A stretch of DNA of 64,000 nt, taken from assembly GCA_902776455.1 (NCBI GenBank), contig CACYQI010000016.1, forward strand, positions 1-64,000, in the 5' to 3' direction. The DNA comes from an uncultured Bacteroidales bacterium. GTDB lineage: Bacteria > Bacteroidota > Bacteroidia > Bacteroidales > Bacteroidaceae. Shown here in pieces: positions 7,313-16,336 of this stretch. How positions within the stretch are numbered: the stretch's first letter is position 1; each line of letters starts with the position of its first letter. The translations under genes and the position numbers were made by a program. The notes under the pieces were generated by a model that ran no database searches, was not told where the DNA came from, and saw nothing but the letters and a program-made list of their open reading frames with translations.

Positions 7313-10300
7313 TTCGTCTTCGCCCCCTTCTTCCCTTTCCGATGGAAGAGTTCCTGCCAGCGGTTGAAGTCGCGCTGGAACTTGATGCCCACGCCTTGCG
7401 TAGTGAGAGAGGACTGCGTAAAGTAGCGGTCGTTGGTCTGATTGTATGCTTTCAGCGAGAACGGACTGTTGGGCGAGAGCCGGTACTGTATGTCGAAGTC
7501 GCCGATGAAGTTGGCCGTGCCCATCTTGTACTTGTTGTCGCGATAGCCGAAGTTGCCGTTGAATTGCAGTCTTCCCGAGAACATCTTGCCGCTCAGCATG
7601 CCTTCCACGTCGAGCTGCTCCCAGCCGGCTTCGCCCGTGCGGAGGTTCGTGCCGAATGACCAATTGCTTCCTCCCAGGGCCTGCGACATGATTTGGTTGA
7701 AGCGAGAACTAAGTACGCTGCTCAGCACGGAGTTCATAGCCATGCTGCTCTTCGTTTGCTTTGAGTCGAAGAGCGTGCCGTAGGTGTAGAATCGGCCTAC
7801 TCCAAGCAGATAGACCGCCTGCATGTCCTTCTCCTCCTCCGTGTTGATCATGGAGCGCACCATCTGTTTCTCGTCCTCGTTGGCATTGGGTATGTCGAAG
7901 TCGAAACTGATGCTTGGGCTTCGGGCTATGCCTCCGATGTTCATGATGCAATCGACTCGCGTGTTCGACAGCCCGAGGCCCGTGGCCGAAAGGTCGTCGA
8001 GCGAGACGTTCGGCACAGTGTATATGGCCTTCAGGTTCAGGGCTGCCTGCATGGCGTCGCCGCCGAAGATGACGGTTCCATCGGGCTGGAAAGTGAAGTC
8101 CTTGCGGATGACGTCGCGGATGGACATGTGGTAAGTGCCTTCGCTCACACGGTATGTGCCGAAGAGCTGAAAGCGGCCCTTGTTGTAGTAGTTGGCGTGC
8201 AGACGTCCGTTGCCCATGAGCAGGATGTTGTCGCCCGAGCGGGCATCCATGAGAATGCGTATCTTGGCATCGGGATTGACATCGAGGTTGAAGTTGATGC
8301 GCACGTCGGAAGAGAACGGAAGCGAAGGCTCTGTGGCATTCTGCTCCGTGTTGGAAAGGTCGCTGTCGCTCGTCGCGTTCGCCTCTTCGCCTTTCACAAT
8401 GTACGTCACAAACTCGCTTTCGGTGACTGTGCCGGGTGTTGCCGCATTATAGACGAAAGTAGTTCCGGGCAAAGGCGTGGCGTCCACATCGATGTCGAGC
8501 GTGCCTGTCTCGCCGCTCAGATGCACCTGAGCATCAGCGAATGCCGTGCCGTAGAAGTTGGAGCTGCCTTGATTGGGGAAGTTGTAGCAGTGCATGTTGT
8601 TGGCATTGATGCTGATGTCGTAGCGCAAGTCCTTAAGGTCGGAGTGCATTAAGTGCGCATCTATCGTGGCCGAATGCTCGCTCATGCCGGGCTTGCCCCA
8701 GTTGTCGTAGGTTCGCACGCCACGGAGCCAGATGTTGTCGGGACGCATGATGACGCTATCGCCTGCAACGTGATAGTCCGTTCCGAGAGCCAGGACGTGC
8801 ATCTTCATCTCGTTGACGAACATGTCTCCCTCAAGGTTGACGTACTTGAAAGGACCGAAAACACGCGTCCAACCCGAGGCGCGTCCCTCGAGGTCGCGGA
8901 AGATGCCGCTTGTGAACTTGTTGAGGAAGGAGAGGTCGATCTGGCTTGTCTGGATGTTGAGGTTCAGTCCGTCTTGCGGTCCGTCGGCAGGGATGATGGT
9001 GCCGCGCAGGGTAGTGTGGTGCGTTGGCAACGGACCGCGCATGTCGGCTTCGAGCAGGATGGTCCTTTCCTGCTTGCCCCAGTTGGCGTAGATGTCGGTA
9101 CTGCCGAGGTCGGCCTCGTTGAACGTGAACTCCTTGACCTGCAGGAAAGCGTCGGCAAAGGGTTTCTTCAAGAGCGACGTGCCGTAGATGCTGCCCGTAG
9201 CCCTGCCGTCGAAATCGACTTTGTGGAAGTTGACGAGGTCCATGATGTAGGAGATGTCGATGTCGGCAAGCTCGGCCTTCAGCGTGTCCGACGATAGTTC
9301 GGAGATGCGGCCGCCTATGTTGATGTGCCTTTCTGCTTGGCTGATGGAGAGATCCTGCACGTCGATGACTTTGTCGCGGTACAGGATGCTGGCAGGTTTT
9401 ATCTGCCAAAGCGTGTCGCCGATAACGATGCGCGAATTGTTTATCTTGGCATCGACGGCCGGACGGTCTGCCTGGTCGCGGAAGATGCCTGCTGTGAGGC
9501 TGATGTCGCCGCTGTGGACCACGGTTCGCTTGTTGTCCCATCGCAGTCGCGACGTCACTTTGTCTCCCTTGGCATAGGCATCGATGTTGATTTCCACGGG
9601 CTTCCCCTTCACGATGCGCTCGCATTGCAGACTGGCTTGGAGGGTCGTGCTGCCGGCTTCTGCCCTACAGACTATGTGCTGCAACTGCTGGTTGCCTATT
9701 TGCAGACAGGGTATGTTGAGATGCATACTGCTGTGCCCGATGATGTCGCTGACCGTGCCGTCGATGGTGCTTCTCTCGGGCAGTCGGAGTGCCGTGCCGA
9801 GCAGGCGACGGGTGAGCATCGTGTCCTGCACCTCGACGAGGAAGCGGAAGTCGTTGCCGGCGGGCTGAGGCGGTCTTTCGCCCGACGTGAAGAGGCTGGG
9901 CAAAGCTTGTCGGACGGGCTGGATGAACGAAGCAGGCAGCGTCTGCGGATGAATGTTGCCGTCGGCTTTGGCACGTAGGAAATCGCTTTCGAGAAGCAGG
10001 TGTTGTCCGTTCTCCTCCCAGAGGCTGCTGAATGCGACGTCGCCGATGCGGAGCGTCCCTCCCTTTTCCGAAGCGAGTTGCAGCCCGTTGAGTTTCAGTC
10101 CGCCCGACAGATGATGGGGGTCGATGTCGTTGAAGTCTGCCTCGAGGCTTGCAGAGAAGCGTTCGCCCTCGTAGCCTTTTGTCAGATTCATGCTGTGGGG
10201 CGCGAAGTCCTTCAGCTGGGCTTGGCACTTCACGGAGCGTGCTCCCTGCTGTTCTGCCGTCAGCAGATGCAGGTGAGCCAGCCCACCCGGTTCTTCCACT

Positions 10301-11889
10301 CGCACTTCTGCTTCGGCCGTCCCTCCGTCGAGCGAGGCGCTGAAGGGTATGTTGCGATGCTCGTAGCCCTTGTATATCAAACTGTTCAGGACGCCCTTTG
10401 TGGCGAGTTTCACCTGTTCGCCTTTCTTCGGAAGGTTGCAGGCGACGTTTGCTTCTACCGATGCCGTCGTGCCTTTCGCCTCGCCTCCGAGGTCGAGCAG
10501 ATGCCCTAAGCGGAGGTTAGCCACAGACAGCTCGGCCTCGGCCTCCTGCATGTCGCGGAGCGTGCCGTCGAGAGAGACGGTGCCTTGTTCGCTTTCCGTC
10601 AGCAGATGGGCATGGAGGGTTCGGTTCTGAAAGGCAATGTTTCCTGTTGAGTTCGTGCTGCCCAAGCGGGTGAGGACAGGGCTGAGTTCGCGTGCCTCGC
10701 CTTGCAGGTTGCGCGTCAGGAACTGCTGTAGGGAGGGACCCGTCCGCAGTTCGTCGAGGTCGCAGAAGTAGGCGGGCGTGCCGAAAAGGTTGGCAAGAGT
10801 GGCGTCGCACCTGAGGGAAAGGTTTCCGGCGTTGTCCGAAACGGAGAGATTAGGGAGGCTGAGCGTGCCTTCTGACAGGCGAATGTTGGAGCTGACGCGA
10901 AGGACGTCGGAGAAGGCATGCAGCTTTGGAAGCAGACACTCCACGTCGTTTGGGCGGACGCTGCACGTCAGTTGGGTCGAAGCGGCACAGAGCGTCAGCC
11001 ATTCCTTCGTGAAGAGTTTCTTGTCCTTCGGGTAGTGGGTCGTCAGTACGGATAGGGAGACGGACGACTCGGGCAGTCGGAGCAGGAAGTCGCGCAAGGT
11101 GGCGGAGCTTCGTCCGGCTTCCATCTCGAAGGAGAGCCGTTGCAGGCGTAGTCCGCTCTGCTCGCTGAACGAGAGGTTGCGAAGGTCGATGGCGAGCGTG
11201 TCGGGCTTCCGCAACATGAGACGTGCCGTGAGGCTCAGGTCCTTGACGTGCAGGTGTTCGGGGTTGAACTTGCCGGGGGAGAGGGGAGTGTCAAGTCGGT
11301 CGAAGCGTACTTCGCCGCGTCGCACCACAAGTGCCCCCAGCTGCAGGTCGAGCGGCTTCGACGTTGTGTCCTTCGACGAGAAGGCATCCACGAGGAACTG
11401 CACATTGAGGGGTGCGTCGCCGTCCTTGTAGAGCCTGACCCGTGTGCCGATGAGCTGAGCGCCGGAGATGCGCACTTTCTTCTCCACGAGGGGTGCGAAG
11501 TCCACCTTGGCGGCAATGCGCGAGGCCTGGAGCATCAGCGTGTCGCGTTGGTCGTAGAGCATGACGTTGTCGAGGACGATGCGTCCCAGCATGCTCACCC
11601 GCAGCCGTCCGATGCTCACGCGGCACGCTGCCTTCTCGGCCAGAAACTGCGCCACGGCATCTGCCCCCCAGCTTTGGAAGGAGGGAAGCGACGTCAGCAG
11701 GAGCAATGCCAGATAGATGACAGCCACCAGGCCAACAAGGATGCGGAATATGTACTTCAGGACTCTGATAAACGTACTGTCTTTATGTGTTGTGCGTGCA
11801 AAGGTACGAAGAAAAATGCAAAATAGAAAGAATGGAAGAATGAAATTTGATAATAAGGGGCAAGAGAAGGGGCAAGGAGCAGGGGGCAA
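7306..11889 (-). CDS. tamB: Translocation and assembly module TamB-like protein (DUF490)
   Basis: Very large inner-membrane-anchored periplasmic protein of the AsmA/TamB superfamily, thought to bridge to the outer membrane for beta-barrel assembly or lipid transport. One N-terminal transmembrane helix (YIFRILVGLVAVIYLALLLL) precedes long repetitive beta-strand regions. The TamB C-terminal domain has the hallmark LLGVGRFYTYG and NLRTGEAGWEQLDVEG. The start is uncertain. The extreme 5' codon at 11889 is a TTG inside a repeat and lies upstream of the promoter box at 11799-11806. No in-frame ATG, GTG or TTG lies between that box and the membrane helix. A non-standard start or a small sequence error near 11760-11790 is possible. 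The stop codon lies in a heptad repeat. Confidence 0.88.
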   Translation of the reverse strand: MPPAPCPFSCPLLSNFILPFFLFCIFLRTFARTTHKDSTFIRVLKYIFRILVGLVAVIYLALLLLTSLPSFQSWGADAVAQFLAEKAACRVSIGRLRVSMLGRIVLDNVMLYDQRDTLMLQASRIAAKVDFAPLVEKKVRISGAQLIGTRVRLYKDGDAPLNVQFLVDAFSSKDTTSKPLDLQLGALVVRRGEVRFDRLDTPLSPGKFNPEHLHVKDLSLTARLMLRKPDTLAIDLRNLSFSEQSGLRLQRLSFEMEAGRSSATLRDFLLRLPESSVSLSVLTTHYPKDKKLFTKEWLTLCAASTQLTCSVRPNDVECLLPKLHAFSDVLRVSSNIRLSEGTLSLPNLSVSDNAGNLSLRCDATLANLFGTPAYFCDLDELRTGPSLQQFLTRNLQGEARELSPVLTRLGSTNSTGNIAFQNRTLHAHLLTESEQGTVSLDGTLRDMQEAEAELSVANLRLGHLLDLGGEAKGTTASVEANVACNLPKKGEQVKLATKGVLNSLIYKGYEHRNIPFSASLDGGTAEAEVRVEEPGGLAHLHLLTAEQQGARSVKCQAQLKDFAPHSMNLTKGYEGERFSASLEADFNDIDPHHLSGGLKLNGLQLASEKGGTLRIGDVAFSSLWEENGQHLLLESDFLRAKADGNIHPQTLPASFIQPVRQALPSLFTSGERPPQPAGNDFRFLVEVQDTMLTRRLLGTALRLPERSTIDGTVSDIIGHSSMHLNIPCLQIGNQQLQHIVCRAEAGSTTLQASLQCERIVKGKPVEINIDAYAKGDKVTSRLRWDNKRTVVHSGDISLTAGIFRDQADRPAVDAKINNSRIVIGDTLWQIKPASILYRDKVIDVQDLSISQAERHINIGGRISELSSDTLKAELADIDISYIMDLVNFHKVDFDGRATGSIYGTSLLKKPFADAFLQVKEFTFNEADLGSTDIYANWGKQERTILLEADMRGPLPTHHTTLRGTIIPADGPQDGLNLNIQTSQIDLSFLNKFTSGIFRDLEGRASGWTRVFGPFKYVNLEGDMFVNEMKMHVLALGTDYHVAGDSVIMRPDNIWLRGVRTYDNWGKPGMSEHSATIDAHLMHSDLKDLRYDISINANNMHCYNFPNQGSSNFYGTAFADAQVHLSGETGTLDIDVDATPLPGTTFVYNAATPGTVTESEFVTYIVKGEEANATSDSDLSNTEQNATEPSLPFSSDVRINFNLDVNPDAKIRILMDARSGDNILLMGNGRLHANYYNKGRFQLFGTYRVSEGTYHMSIRDVIRKDFTFQPDGTVIFGGDAMQAALNLKAIYTVPNVSLDDLSATGLGLSNTRVDCIMNIGGIARSPSISFDFDIPNANEDEKQMVRSMINTEEEKDMQAVYLLGVGRFYTYGTLFDSKQTKSSMAMNSVLSSVLSSRFNQIMSQALGGSNWSFGTNLRTGEAGWEQLDVEGMLSGKMFSGRLQFNGNFGYRDNKYKMGTANFIGDFDIQYRLSPNSPFSLKAYNQTNDRYFTQSSLTTQGVGIKFQRDFNRWQELFHRKGKKGAKTKD
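11799..11806 (-). promoter_or_regulatory. -7 promoter box TACCTTTG of tamB
   Basis: Matches TAnnTTTG and sits 30-40 nt before the membrane-helix codons, implying that translation starts downstream of it. Confidence 0.6.
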
Positions 11890-12080
11890 GGGGCAAGAGA
11901 AGGGGGCAGCCTCTCCCCAACCCTCTCCCGTGGGAGAGGGAGTTATTGCCCCTATAGGGGAGAGTTAGAGGGGGCAAGGAGCAAGGGGCAGGAGAATACC
12001 AACAGCCAAAGCAATCCTCTTGCTCCTTGCTCCTTGCTCCTTGCCCCTAAGGGAGAGTTAGAGGGGGCAAGGGGAGAGGG
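11856..12080. repeat. Heptad hairpin (GGGGCAA/GGAGCAA type) with GC-rich palindrome
   Basis: Left arm heptads at 11970-11992, loop 11993-12019 (AGAATACC start, CAATCCTC end), right arm TTGCTCC heptads at 12020-12048. A CTCTCCC palindrome (11911-11975) is nested on the left side. Lies between the EamA transporter stop and the tamB promoter region. Confidence 0.8.
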
Positions 12081-12102
12081 TAGGGGAGGCCGCGAGGCCG
12101 CG

Positions 12103-12984
12103 CTACTGCGAGGTTCCTAACCACAGCAGGAACATGCTGAGCAGCACGAGGACGAGGTCGATGGCTTTGCTGCGAAGGTTCTTTTCGCTGAAGAGCATGG
12201 CGCCAAGCATGAAGCTGACCACGACGCTGCTCCGTCGAACCATGCTGACGACGCTTATCAGGACTCCGTCCAACGAAAGGCTGTAGAAGTACACATAGTC
12301 GGCCACGCTCAAGAAGATGCTGATGAGCAGGATGCTCCATCGCCAGCAGAAGGGCGTGCTTTCGCTGCGTTTTGGCATCCACAGCAAGAGCAGCATCGCG
12401 CCCATCATGACGCATTGGTAGAAGTTGTACCAGCATTGCACGGTCAGCCTCGGCAGTCCTGCGCCGCCTTCAGCCACGGGAGCCATCAGGTATTTGTCGT
12501 AGAGTCCGCTGACGGCTCCCAGCAGGGCCGCGCCCACGGTACACAGAATCCAGCGGTTGTGCCTGAAGTCGATGCCCTCCTTCCTGCCGCTTCTGCTCAG
12601 GAGGAAGAAGCTAAGGATGGCAATCACGACGCCCGCCCATTGCCAGATGTTCAGCCTTTCGCCGAAGATGAGCAACGCTCCCACGAGCACCATGACAGGC
12701 CGTGTGGCATTGATGGGGCCGACTATCGTGATGGGCAAGTGCTTCATGCCGATGTATCCCAACAGCCAGCTGCTCAGCACAATGCAGGCCTTGAGGAGAA
12801 TCAGGCGTTGCATCTCCCATCCTCCGAAAGGCGTCTGGAAAGCCATCGGCAGGAAGATGACGGAGCAGAAGAGCGTGTTGAGGAAAAGGACGGGAATGAC
12901 GGCGTTACCTCGCAGCGAGTGCTTCTTGCACACGTCGTAGAAGCCCAACAGGGCTGCGCTCAGGAAGGCAAAGGCTAACCACAT
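12103..12984 (-). CDS. EamA/DMT superfamily transporter
   Basis: Integral inner-membrane protein of 293 residues with about ten predicted helices in two repeated halves of five, the drug/metabolite transporter layout. It begins MWLAFAFLSAALLGFYDVCK and contains hydrophobic stretches such as VIPVLFLNTLFCSVIFLPM and ending VLVLLSMFLLWLGTS. A Pro-Ile-Asn-Ala-Thr-Arg-Pro segment (GPINATRPVMV) precedes helix four, as in EamA proteins. The substrate cannot be predicted. Small metabolites, amino acids or nucleotide sugars are known for relatives. It appears to be a single-gene unit, bounded on both sides by repeats. Confidence 0.87.
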   Translation of the reverse strand: MWLAFAFLSAALLGFYDVCKKHSLRGNAVIPVLFLNTLFCSVIFLPMAFQTPFGGWEMQRLILLKACIVLSSWLLGYIGMKHLPITIVGPINATRPVMVLVGALLIFGERLNIWQWAGVVIAILSFFLLSRSGRKEGIDFRHNRWILCTVGAALLGAVSGLYDKYLMAPVAEGGAGLPRLTVQCWYNFYQCVMMGAMLLLLWMPKRSESTPFCWRWSILLISIFLSVADYVYFYSLSLDGVLISVVSMVRRSSVVVSFMLGAMLFSEKNLRSKAIDLVLVLLSMFLLWLGTSQ

Positions 12985-13275
12985 TATATATTATGTTGAA
13001 AGTTGAGAGTTGAGAGTTGAAAATTAGGGGTTCTTCGGTTGAAGCCATAGGCGAAGGCGAATGAAGGATAGTGGTTCAATCGGCAAGCCGGAACGCTCTG
13101 TCGCTGAGCGCGAAAGCATCCGGGACGCAACCTCGGCAGGTGGTTTCAGTAGTTTTGCAGTATGTCGTGCAGTATTCACTTAACAGTCTGCAAAGTTACA
13201 ACCATTTTGAGAGATGGCAAAGCATTTGGGCGAAAAATGTTGTAAGATTGTGTGTCGGGGGGGGGGAGAACATGC

Positions 13276-13420
13276 AGTCCCCACCCCTAACCCCTCCCCT
13301 TCGAGGGGAAAAAGCCCCCTCCCAGCCTCCCCCTAAGGGGAGGGGCTTGTTGCGGCAGGTAACAGTCCCCACCCCTAACCCCTCCCCTTCGAGGGAAGGG
13401 GAAACGCGGCGGAGGGGGAT
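13276..13420. repeat. GC-rich palindromes, two direct copies
   Basis: CAGTCCCCACCCCTAACCCC followed by TCCCCTTCGAGGG occurs twice (13277 and 13362), with TCCCCCTAAGGGGAGGGG between. It belongs to the CTCCCC/GGGGAG palindrome family found throughout the window. Confidence 0.75.
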
Positions 13421-13436
13421 TTTCTGCTTTGTGCTC

Positions 13437-13800
13437 CCGAAAAAACTTGACAGGATTTTGTGCCGCTGCAAGGAGAAAAGGACGATGCCTCGTGGCATGT
13501 TTTCTGATGCTCCGTGGAGAATCGGCCAACTCTCCGTGGAGAGTCGCTCGAAACTCCACGTTGAATTACCCCTTCTAACTTTCAACTTTCAACTTCATTC
13601 TTTGTTCCGTTTGACAGCATTGTGTGCCGTTCCTATACTTTCTTAACTTTGCTCGCGAAAACTCGCCATTGTAACTCCTTGATTATCACCTACGATTAAA
13701 AATAAGCCCATTTCCTGCCTTCGTTGGACCAAAGTGCCACAGAAGCAAAAAGAGGCCGTCAGAGCGAGTCTGATTGCGAAAAGTATTGACAGATTGTGCT
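13437..13800 (+). repeat. Composite repeat element, copy 2
   Basis: Shares with copy 1 the ACTTGACAGGATTTTG lead, the GTGGAG array (13514 and 13536, 22 bp apart), AACTTTCAACTTTC heptads, TTCTTTGTTCCGTTTGAC, CTTTCTTAACTTTG, GATTAAAAATAAGCCCATTT and AAAAGTATTGACA. Identity with copy 1 is high over about 350 bp. Confidence 0.78.
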
Positions 13801-14110
13801 TTTTGCGGAAGGTCGTCCAGCCTCGTCTGAATGCCGATTCGTGGCAGTCCGATAGCTAAGCCTCAATGCCGAGAAAAAGCTCAGACAGCAGAGAACCCCC
13901 TGATGCTGCTCGCGCCATGAAAGTACCCCTCGCGGAGCGACTGCTTCAAATGTGTTTTGCATTTTGAGCTGACACTTTTTGAATGACGCGTCATTTAATT
14001 TTATTAGTGTCCGGGGAAAAGCATGCGCACCTCAATTGATGCTCCTATCCATCGGCTTTCCAGACGAAAAGCAGCTCATTGGGGCTTACCATAAGTCTCG
14101 AAGAGACGAA

Positions 14111-14286
14111 AGACCACAGATGGGGGCGCAAGCCCCCGGTGGTAGTACGACAACAAAAGAAGCCATGACAGGGCGACAGAGTCTTAATGTGTTGTACGCA
14201 AACCAATTGGACGTTCTGTCGCCCCTTCGGGGCTTCTTTTCCCGACATGTTCCTTATCGGGGGTTAGCACCCCCCGTCTGTGGTCT
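14111..14286. repeat. Nested foldback element
   Basis: Outer arms AGACCACAGATGGGGG (14111) and CCCCCGTCTGTGGTCT (14271) are inverted copies. Inner arms are GGGCGACAGA (14171) and TCTGTCGCCC (14215). Small hairpins GGGGGCGCAAGCCCCC and GCCCCTTCGGGGC lie within. No protein is encoded. A structured RNA or a non-autonomous mobile element would look like this. Confidence 0.65.
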
Positions 14287-14375
14287 ATTGCACCTCCGGT
14301 GCTTATTTAGCGGACAACAATACATTTATCTTTGAATTTTGAATTAATTAATTTTGAATTTTGAATTATTTATCG

Positions 14376-14383
14376 TACCTTTG
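14376..14383 (+). promoter_or_regulatory. -7 promoter box TACCTTTG of the C1 aminopeptidase
   Basis: Matches TAnnTTTG, 24 nt before the ATG at 14408, directly after TTTTGAA heptads. Confidence 0.6.
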
Positions 14384-14407
14384 CGGTGTCAAAAATGATA
14401 AATCGAT

Positions 14408-15787
14408 ATGAAAAAGACGTTTTTATGTACCTTGCTCCTTGCGTTGGCCGGCGGCGAGCCGATGACGGTCAACGCTCAGACAAGCCTTACGCCCGATGTG
14501 CTCAAGACACTGGAGGCAAGCTATACAGGCACTCCCGCCGAGAAAGCCATTCGCAATGCCATCAGCAACGTGGGCATTCAGAAGATGGCTGTCAACCAGG
14601 AAAACGCGGGCGCCAAGGATAAGAACTTCAGCATCGAGGTGAAGAACACCGGCATCACCGACCAGGCAAGCAGTGGACGCTGCTGGCTCTTCACCGGACT
14701 GAACGTGCTCCGAGGCCGCGCGATGAAGAAACTCGGCACGAAAGACTTTGTCCTCAGCCAATGCTACCTCTTCTTCTTCGACCAGTTGGAGAAGAGCAAC
14801 CTCTTCCTCCAAGGCATCATCGACACCCGTAAAGAGGCCATCGACAGCGAGATAGTGCGCTGGCTCTTCCAGCATCCCCTTTCCGACGGCGGCACCTATA
14901 CCGGCGTGGCCGACCTCGCCACGAAGTACGGCGTCGTGCCTGCCGATGTGATGCCCGAGACATACGTCAGCAATAGCACCAGCGAGTTCTGCGGACATCT
15001 GAAGCGGAAGCTGCGTGAGTTCGGCATCACCCTTCGCGAGAAGAGCGAGGCCGGCATGAGCGAGAAGCAGCTGCAGGCGCTCAAAGTGGAACAGCTCCAG
15101 ACCATCTATCGCTTGCTCGTCATGGCCTACGGCGTGCCGCCAAAAACATTCACTTGGAAAGACAAGTCCTACACGCCCATCGACTTCTTCCGCACCTACT
15201 GCATCGACGAGGGAGAGGACCTCAACAAGGACTACGTCATGCTCATGAACGACCCGAGCCGACCATATAATAAGGTATATGAGATAGACTTCGACCGCCA
15301 CGTTTACGACGGACACAACTGGCTCTACGTCAACCTGCCCATCGAGGAGCTGGAGCACATCGCCATCGCCTCGCTCAAGGACAGCTGCCAGATGTACTTC
15401 AGTTGCGACGTCGGCAAGTTCCTCGACCGCAGCACCGGCTTCGCCGACATCAGGAACTACGACTACGGAAGCCTCTTGGGCACCACCTTCGGCATGAACA
15501 AGAAGCAACGCATCCAAACCTTCGACAGCGGCAGCACCCACGCCATGACCCTCATGGCCGTTGACCTCGACGGCGAAGGCAAAGCAAAGAAGTGGAAGGT
15601 GGAGAACAGCTGGGGCGCAAGCAGCGGAGCAAACGGATACATCCTCATGACGGAGGAATGGTTCCGCGAGTACATGTTCCGCGTGGTCGTCAAGCGCAAG
15701 TATTGCCCCGACAGCGTGTTGGAACTGCTCAAACAGAAGCCCGTCCGCCTGCCCGCTTGGGACCCCATGTTCAGCGAAGAAGATTAG
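14408..15787 (+). CDS. C1B aminopeptidase C / bleomycin hydrolase family, exported
   Basis: Papain-fold cysteine aminopeptidase of 459 residues. A signal peptide (MKKTFLCTLLLALAGG) suggests a periplasmic enzyme, unlike the cytosolic PepC of Firmicutes. Catalytic residues are visible: Cys92 in QASSGRCWLFTGLN, His378 in GSTHAMTLMAV and Asn400 in KVENSWG. The oxyanion Gln is in TDQASSGRC. These match the C1B peptidases, which trim N-terminal residues from peptides and often form self-compartmentalised hexamers. The C-terminal extension that tunes aminopeptidase activity is present but short. It is a monocistronic unit with a clear promoter upstream and a heptad hairpin downstream. Confidence 0.93.
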   Translation: MKKTFLCTLLLALAGGEPMTVNAQTSLTPDVLKTLEASYTGTPAEKAIRNAISNVGIQKMAVNQENAGAKDKNFSIEVKNTGITDQASSGRCWLFTGLNVLRGRAMKKLGTKDFVLSQCYLFFFDQLEKSNLFLQGIIDTRKEAIDSEIVRWLFQHPLSDGGTYTGVADLATKYGVVPADVMPETYVSNSTSEFCGHLKRKLREFGITLREKSEAGMSEKQLQALKVEQLQTIYRLLVMAYGVPPKTFTWKDKSYTPIDFFRTYCIDEGEDLNKDYVMLMNDPSRPYNKVYEIDFDRHVYDGHNWLYVNLPIEELEHIAIASLKDSCQMYFSCDVGKFLDRSTGFADIRNYDYGSLLGTTFGMNKKQRIQTFDSGSTHAMTLMAVDLDGEGKAKKWKVENSWGASSGANGYILMTEEWFREYMFRVVVKRKYCPDSVLELLKQKPVRLPAWDPMFSEED

Positions 15788-15794
15788 TATTTTA

Positions 15795-15882
15795 AGTGAA
15801 GAACGAAGAGTGAAGAGTGAAGAATTAGAGTTACCCTTCGCCACGCAGTTACTTTTATTCTTCACTCTTCACTCTTCACTCT
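15795..15882. repeat. Heptad hairpin element (GAGTGAA type)
   Basis: Left arm GAAGAGTGAAGAGTGAAG (15806-15823), 30-nt loop, right arm TTCACTCTTCACTC (15859-15882). It sits between the aminopeptidase stop and rbfA. The loop differs from the AGAATACC type. Confidence 0.78.
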
Positions 15883-15894
15883 TAGTTTGTTATT

Positions 15895-16230
15895 ATGGAA
15901 ACAACCCGACAAAACAAGATAGCTCGCCTCATTCAGAAGGAGTTGAGCGACATCTTCCAGAAGCAGACAAGCGCTATGCGAGGCGTGCTGGTGAGCGTCA
16001 GCGTATGCCGCATCAGCCCCGACCTAAGCCAGTGCCGCGTCTATCTCAGCGTCTTCCCCAGCGAGAAGGCAGAGGAGATAGTGCAGAACATCAATACCAA
16101 TCAGCGGCAAGTGCGCTACGAACTCGGCACCCGCGTAGGCAAACAGCTCCGCATCATCCCTGAGCTTAAGTTCTTTGTGGACGACAGCTTGGACTATGTG
16201 GAGCATATTGATGAACTCCTTCACAAATAA
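15895..16230 (+). CDS. rbfA: 30S ribosome-binding factor A
   Basis: Cytosolic assembly factor that binds the 30S subunit and is needed for late 16S rRNA maturation and cold adaptation. The 111-residue protein shows the type II KH-like fold pattern. It opens METTRQNKIARLIQKELSDI, has the VSVCRISPDLSQCRVYLSVF strand pair, and ends with RIIPELKFFVDDSLDYVEHI, where the family's E-L-x-F-x-x-D-x-S-x-x-x-x-x-x-I-x-x-L signature is clear. The gene is followed by a lolC/E-type permease, a pairing common in Bacteroidetes. Confidence 0.95.
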   Translation: METTRQNKIARLIQKELSDIFQKQTSAMRGVLVSVSVCRISPDLSQCRVYLSVFPSEKAEEIVQNINTNQRQVRYELGTRVGKQLRIIPELKFFVDDSLDYVEHIDELLHK

Positions 16231-16231
16231 A

Positions 16232-16329
16232 GTGGTTAGAGGTTAGTGGTTAGAGGTTAGAGAATACTTTTGGCCCCTAATGAGCATCCAAAACAATCCT
16301 CTAACCCCTAACCTCTAACCCCTAACCAC
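16232..16329. repeat. Heptad hairpin element (AGGTTAG type) with conserved loop
   Basis: Left arm GTTAGAGGTTAGTGGTTAG (16235 on), loop 16261-16300 (AGAATACTTTTGGCCCCTAA, then ATCCAAAACAATCCT), right arm CTAACCCCTAACCTCTAACC. The loop matches those at 20976, 62481 and 63246. Confidence 0.85.
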
Positions 16330-16336
16330 CTGAATT

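Larger units (their letters stand above)
12985..14375. other. Repeat-filled spacer
   Basis: No gene is supported. In order: AAAGTTG heptads (12991-13027), GC-rich palindromes (13276-13420), composite repeat copy 2 (13437-13800) and a nested foldback (14111-14286). TTTTGAA heptads run up to the promoter at 14376. A 191-codon frame at 13071-13646 simply crosses these repeats. Confidence 0.6.

Noticed and set aside
13071..13646. 191-codon frame across a spacer
   Set aside because: It runs through GC-rich palindromes and composite repeat copy 2, and its peptide only mirrors the DNA repeat.
14423..15865. 480-codon frame opposite the C1 aminopeptidase
   Set aside because: Shadow. Catalytic Cys, His and Asn are all on the + strand.
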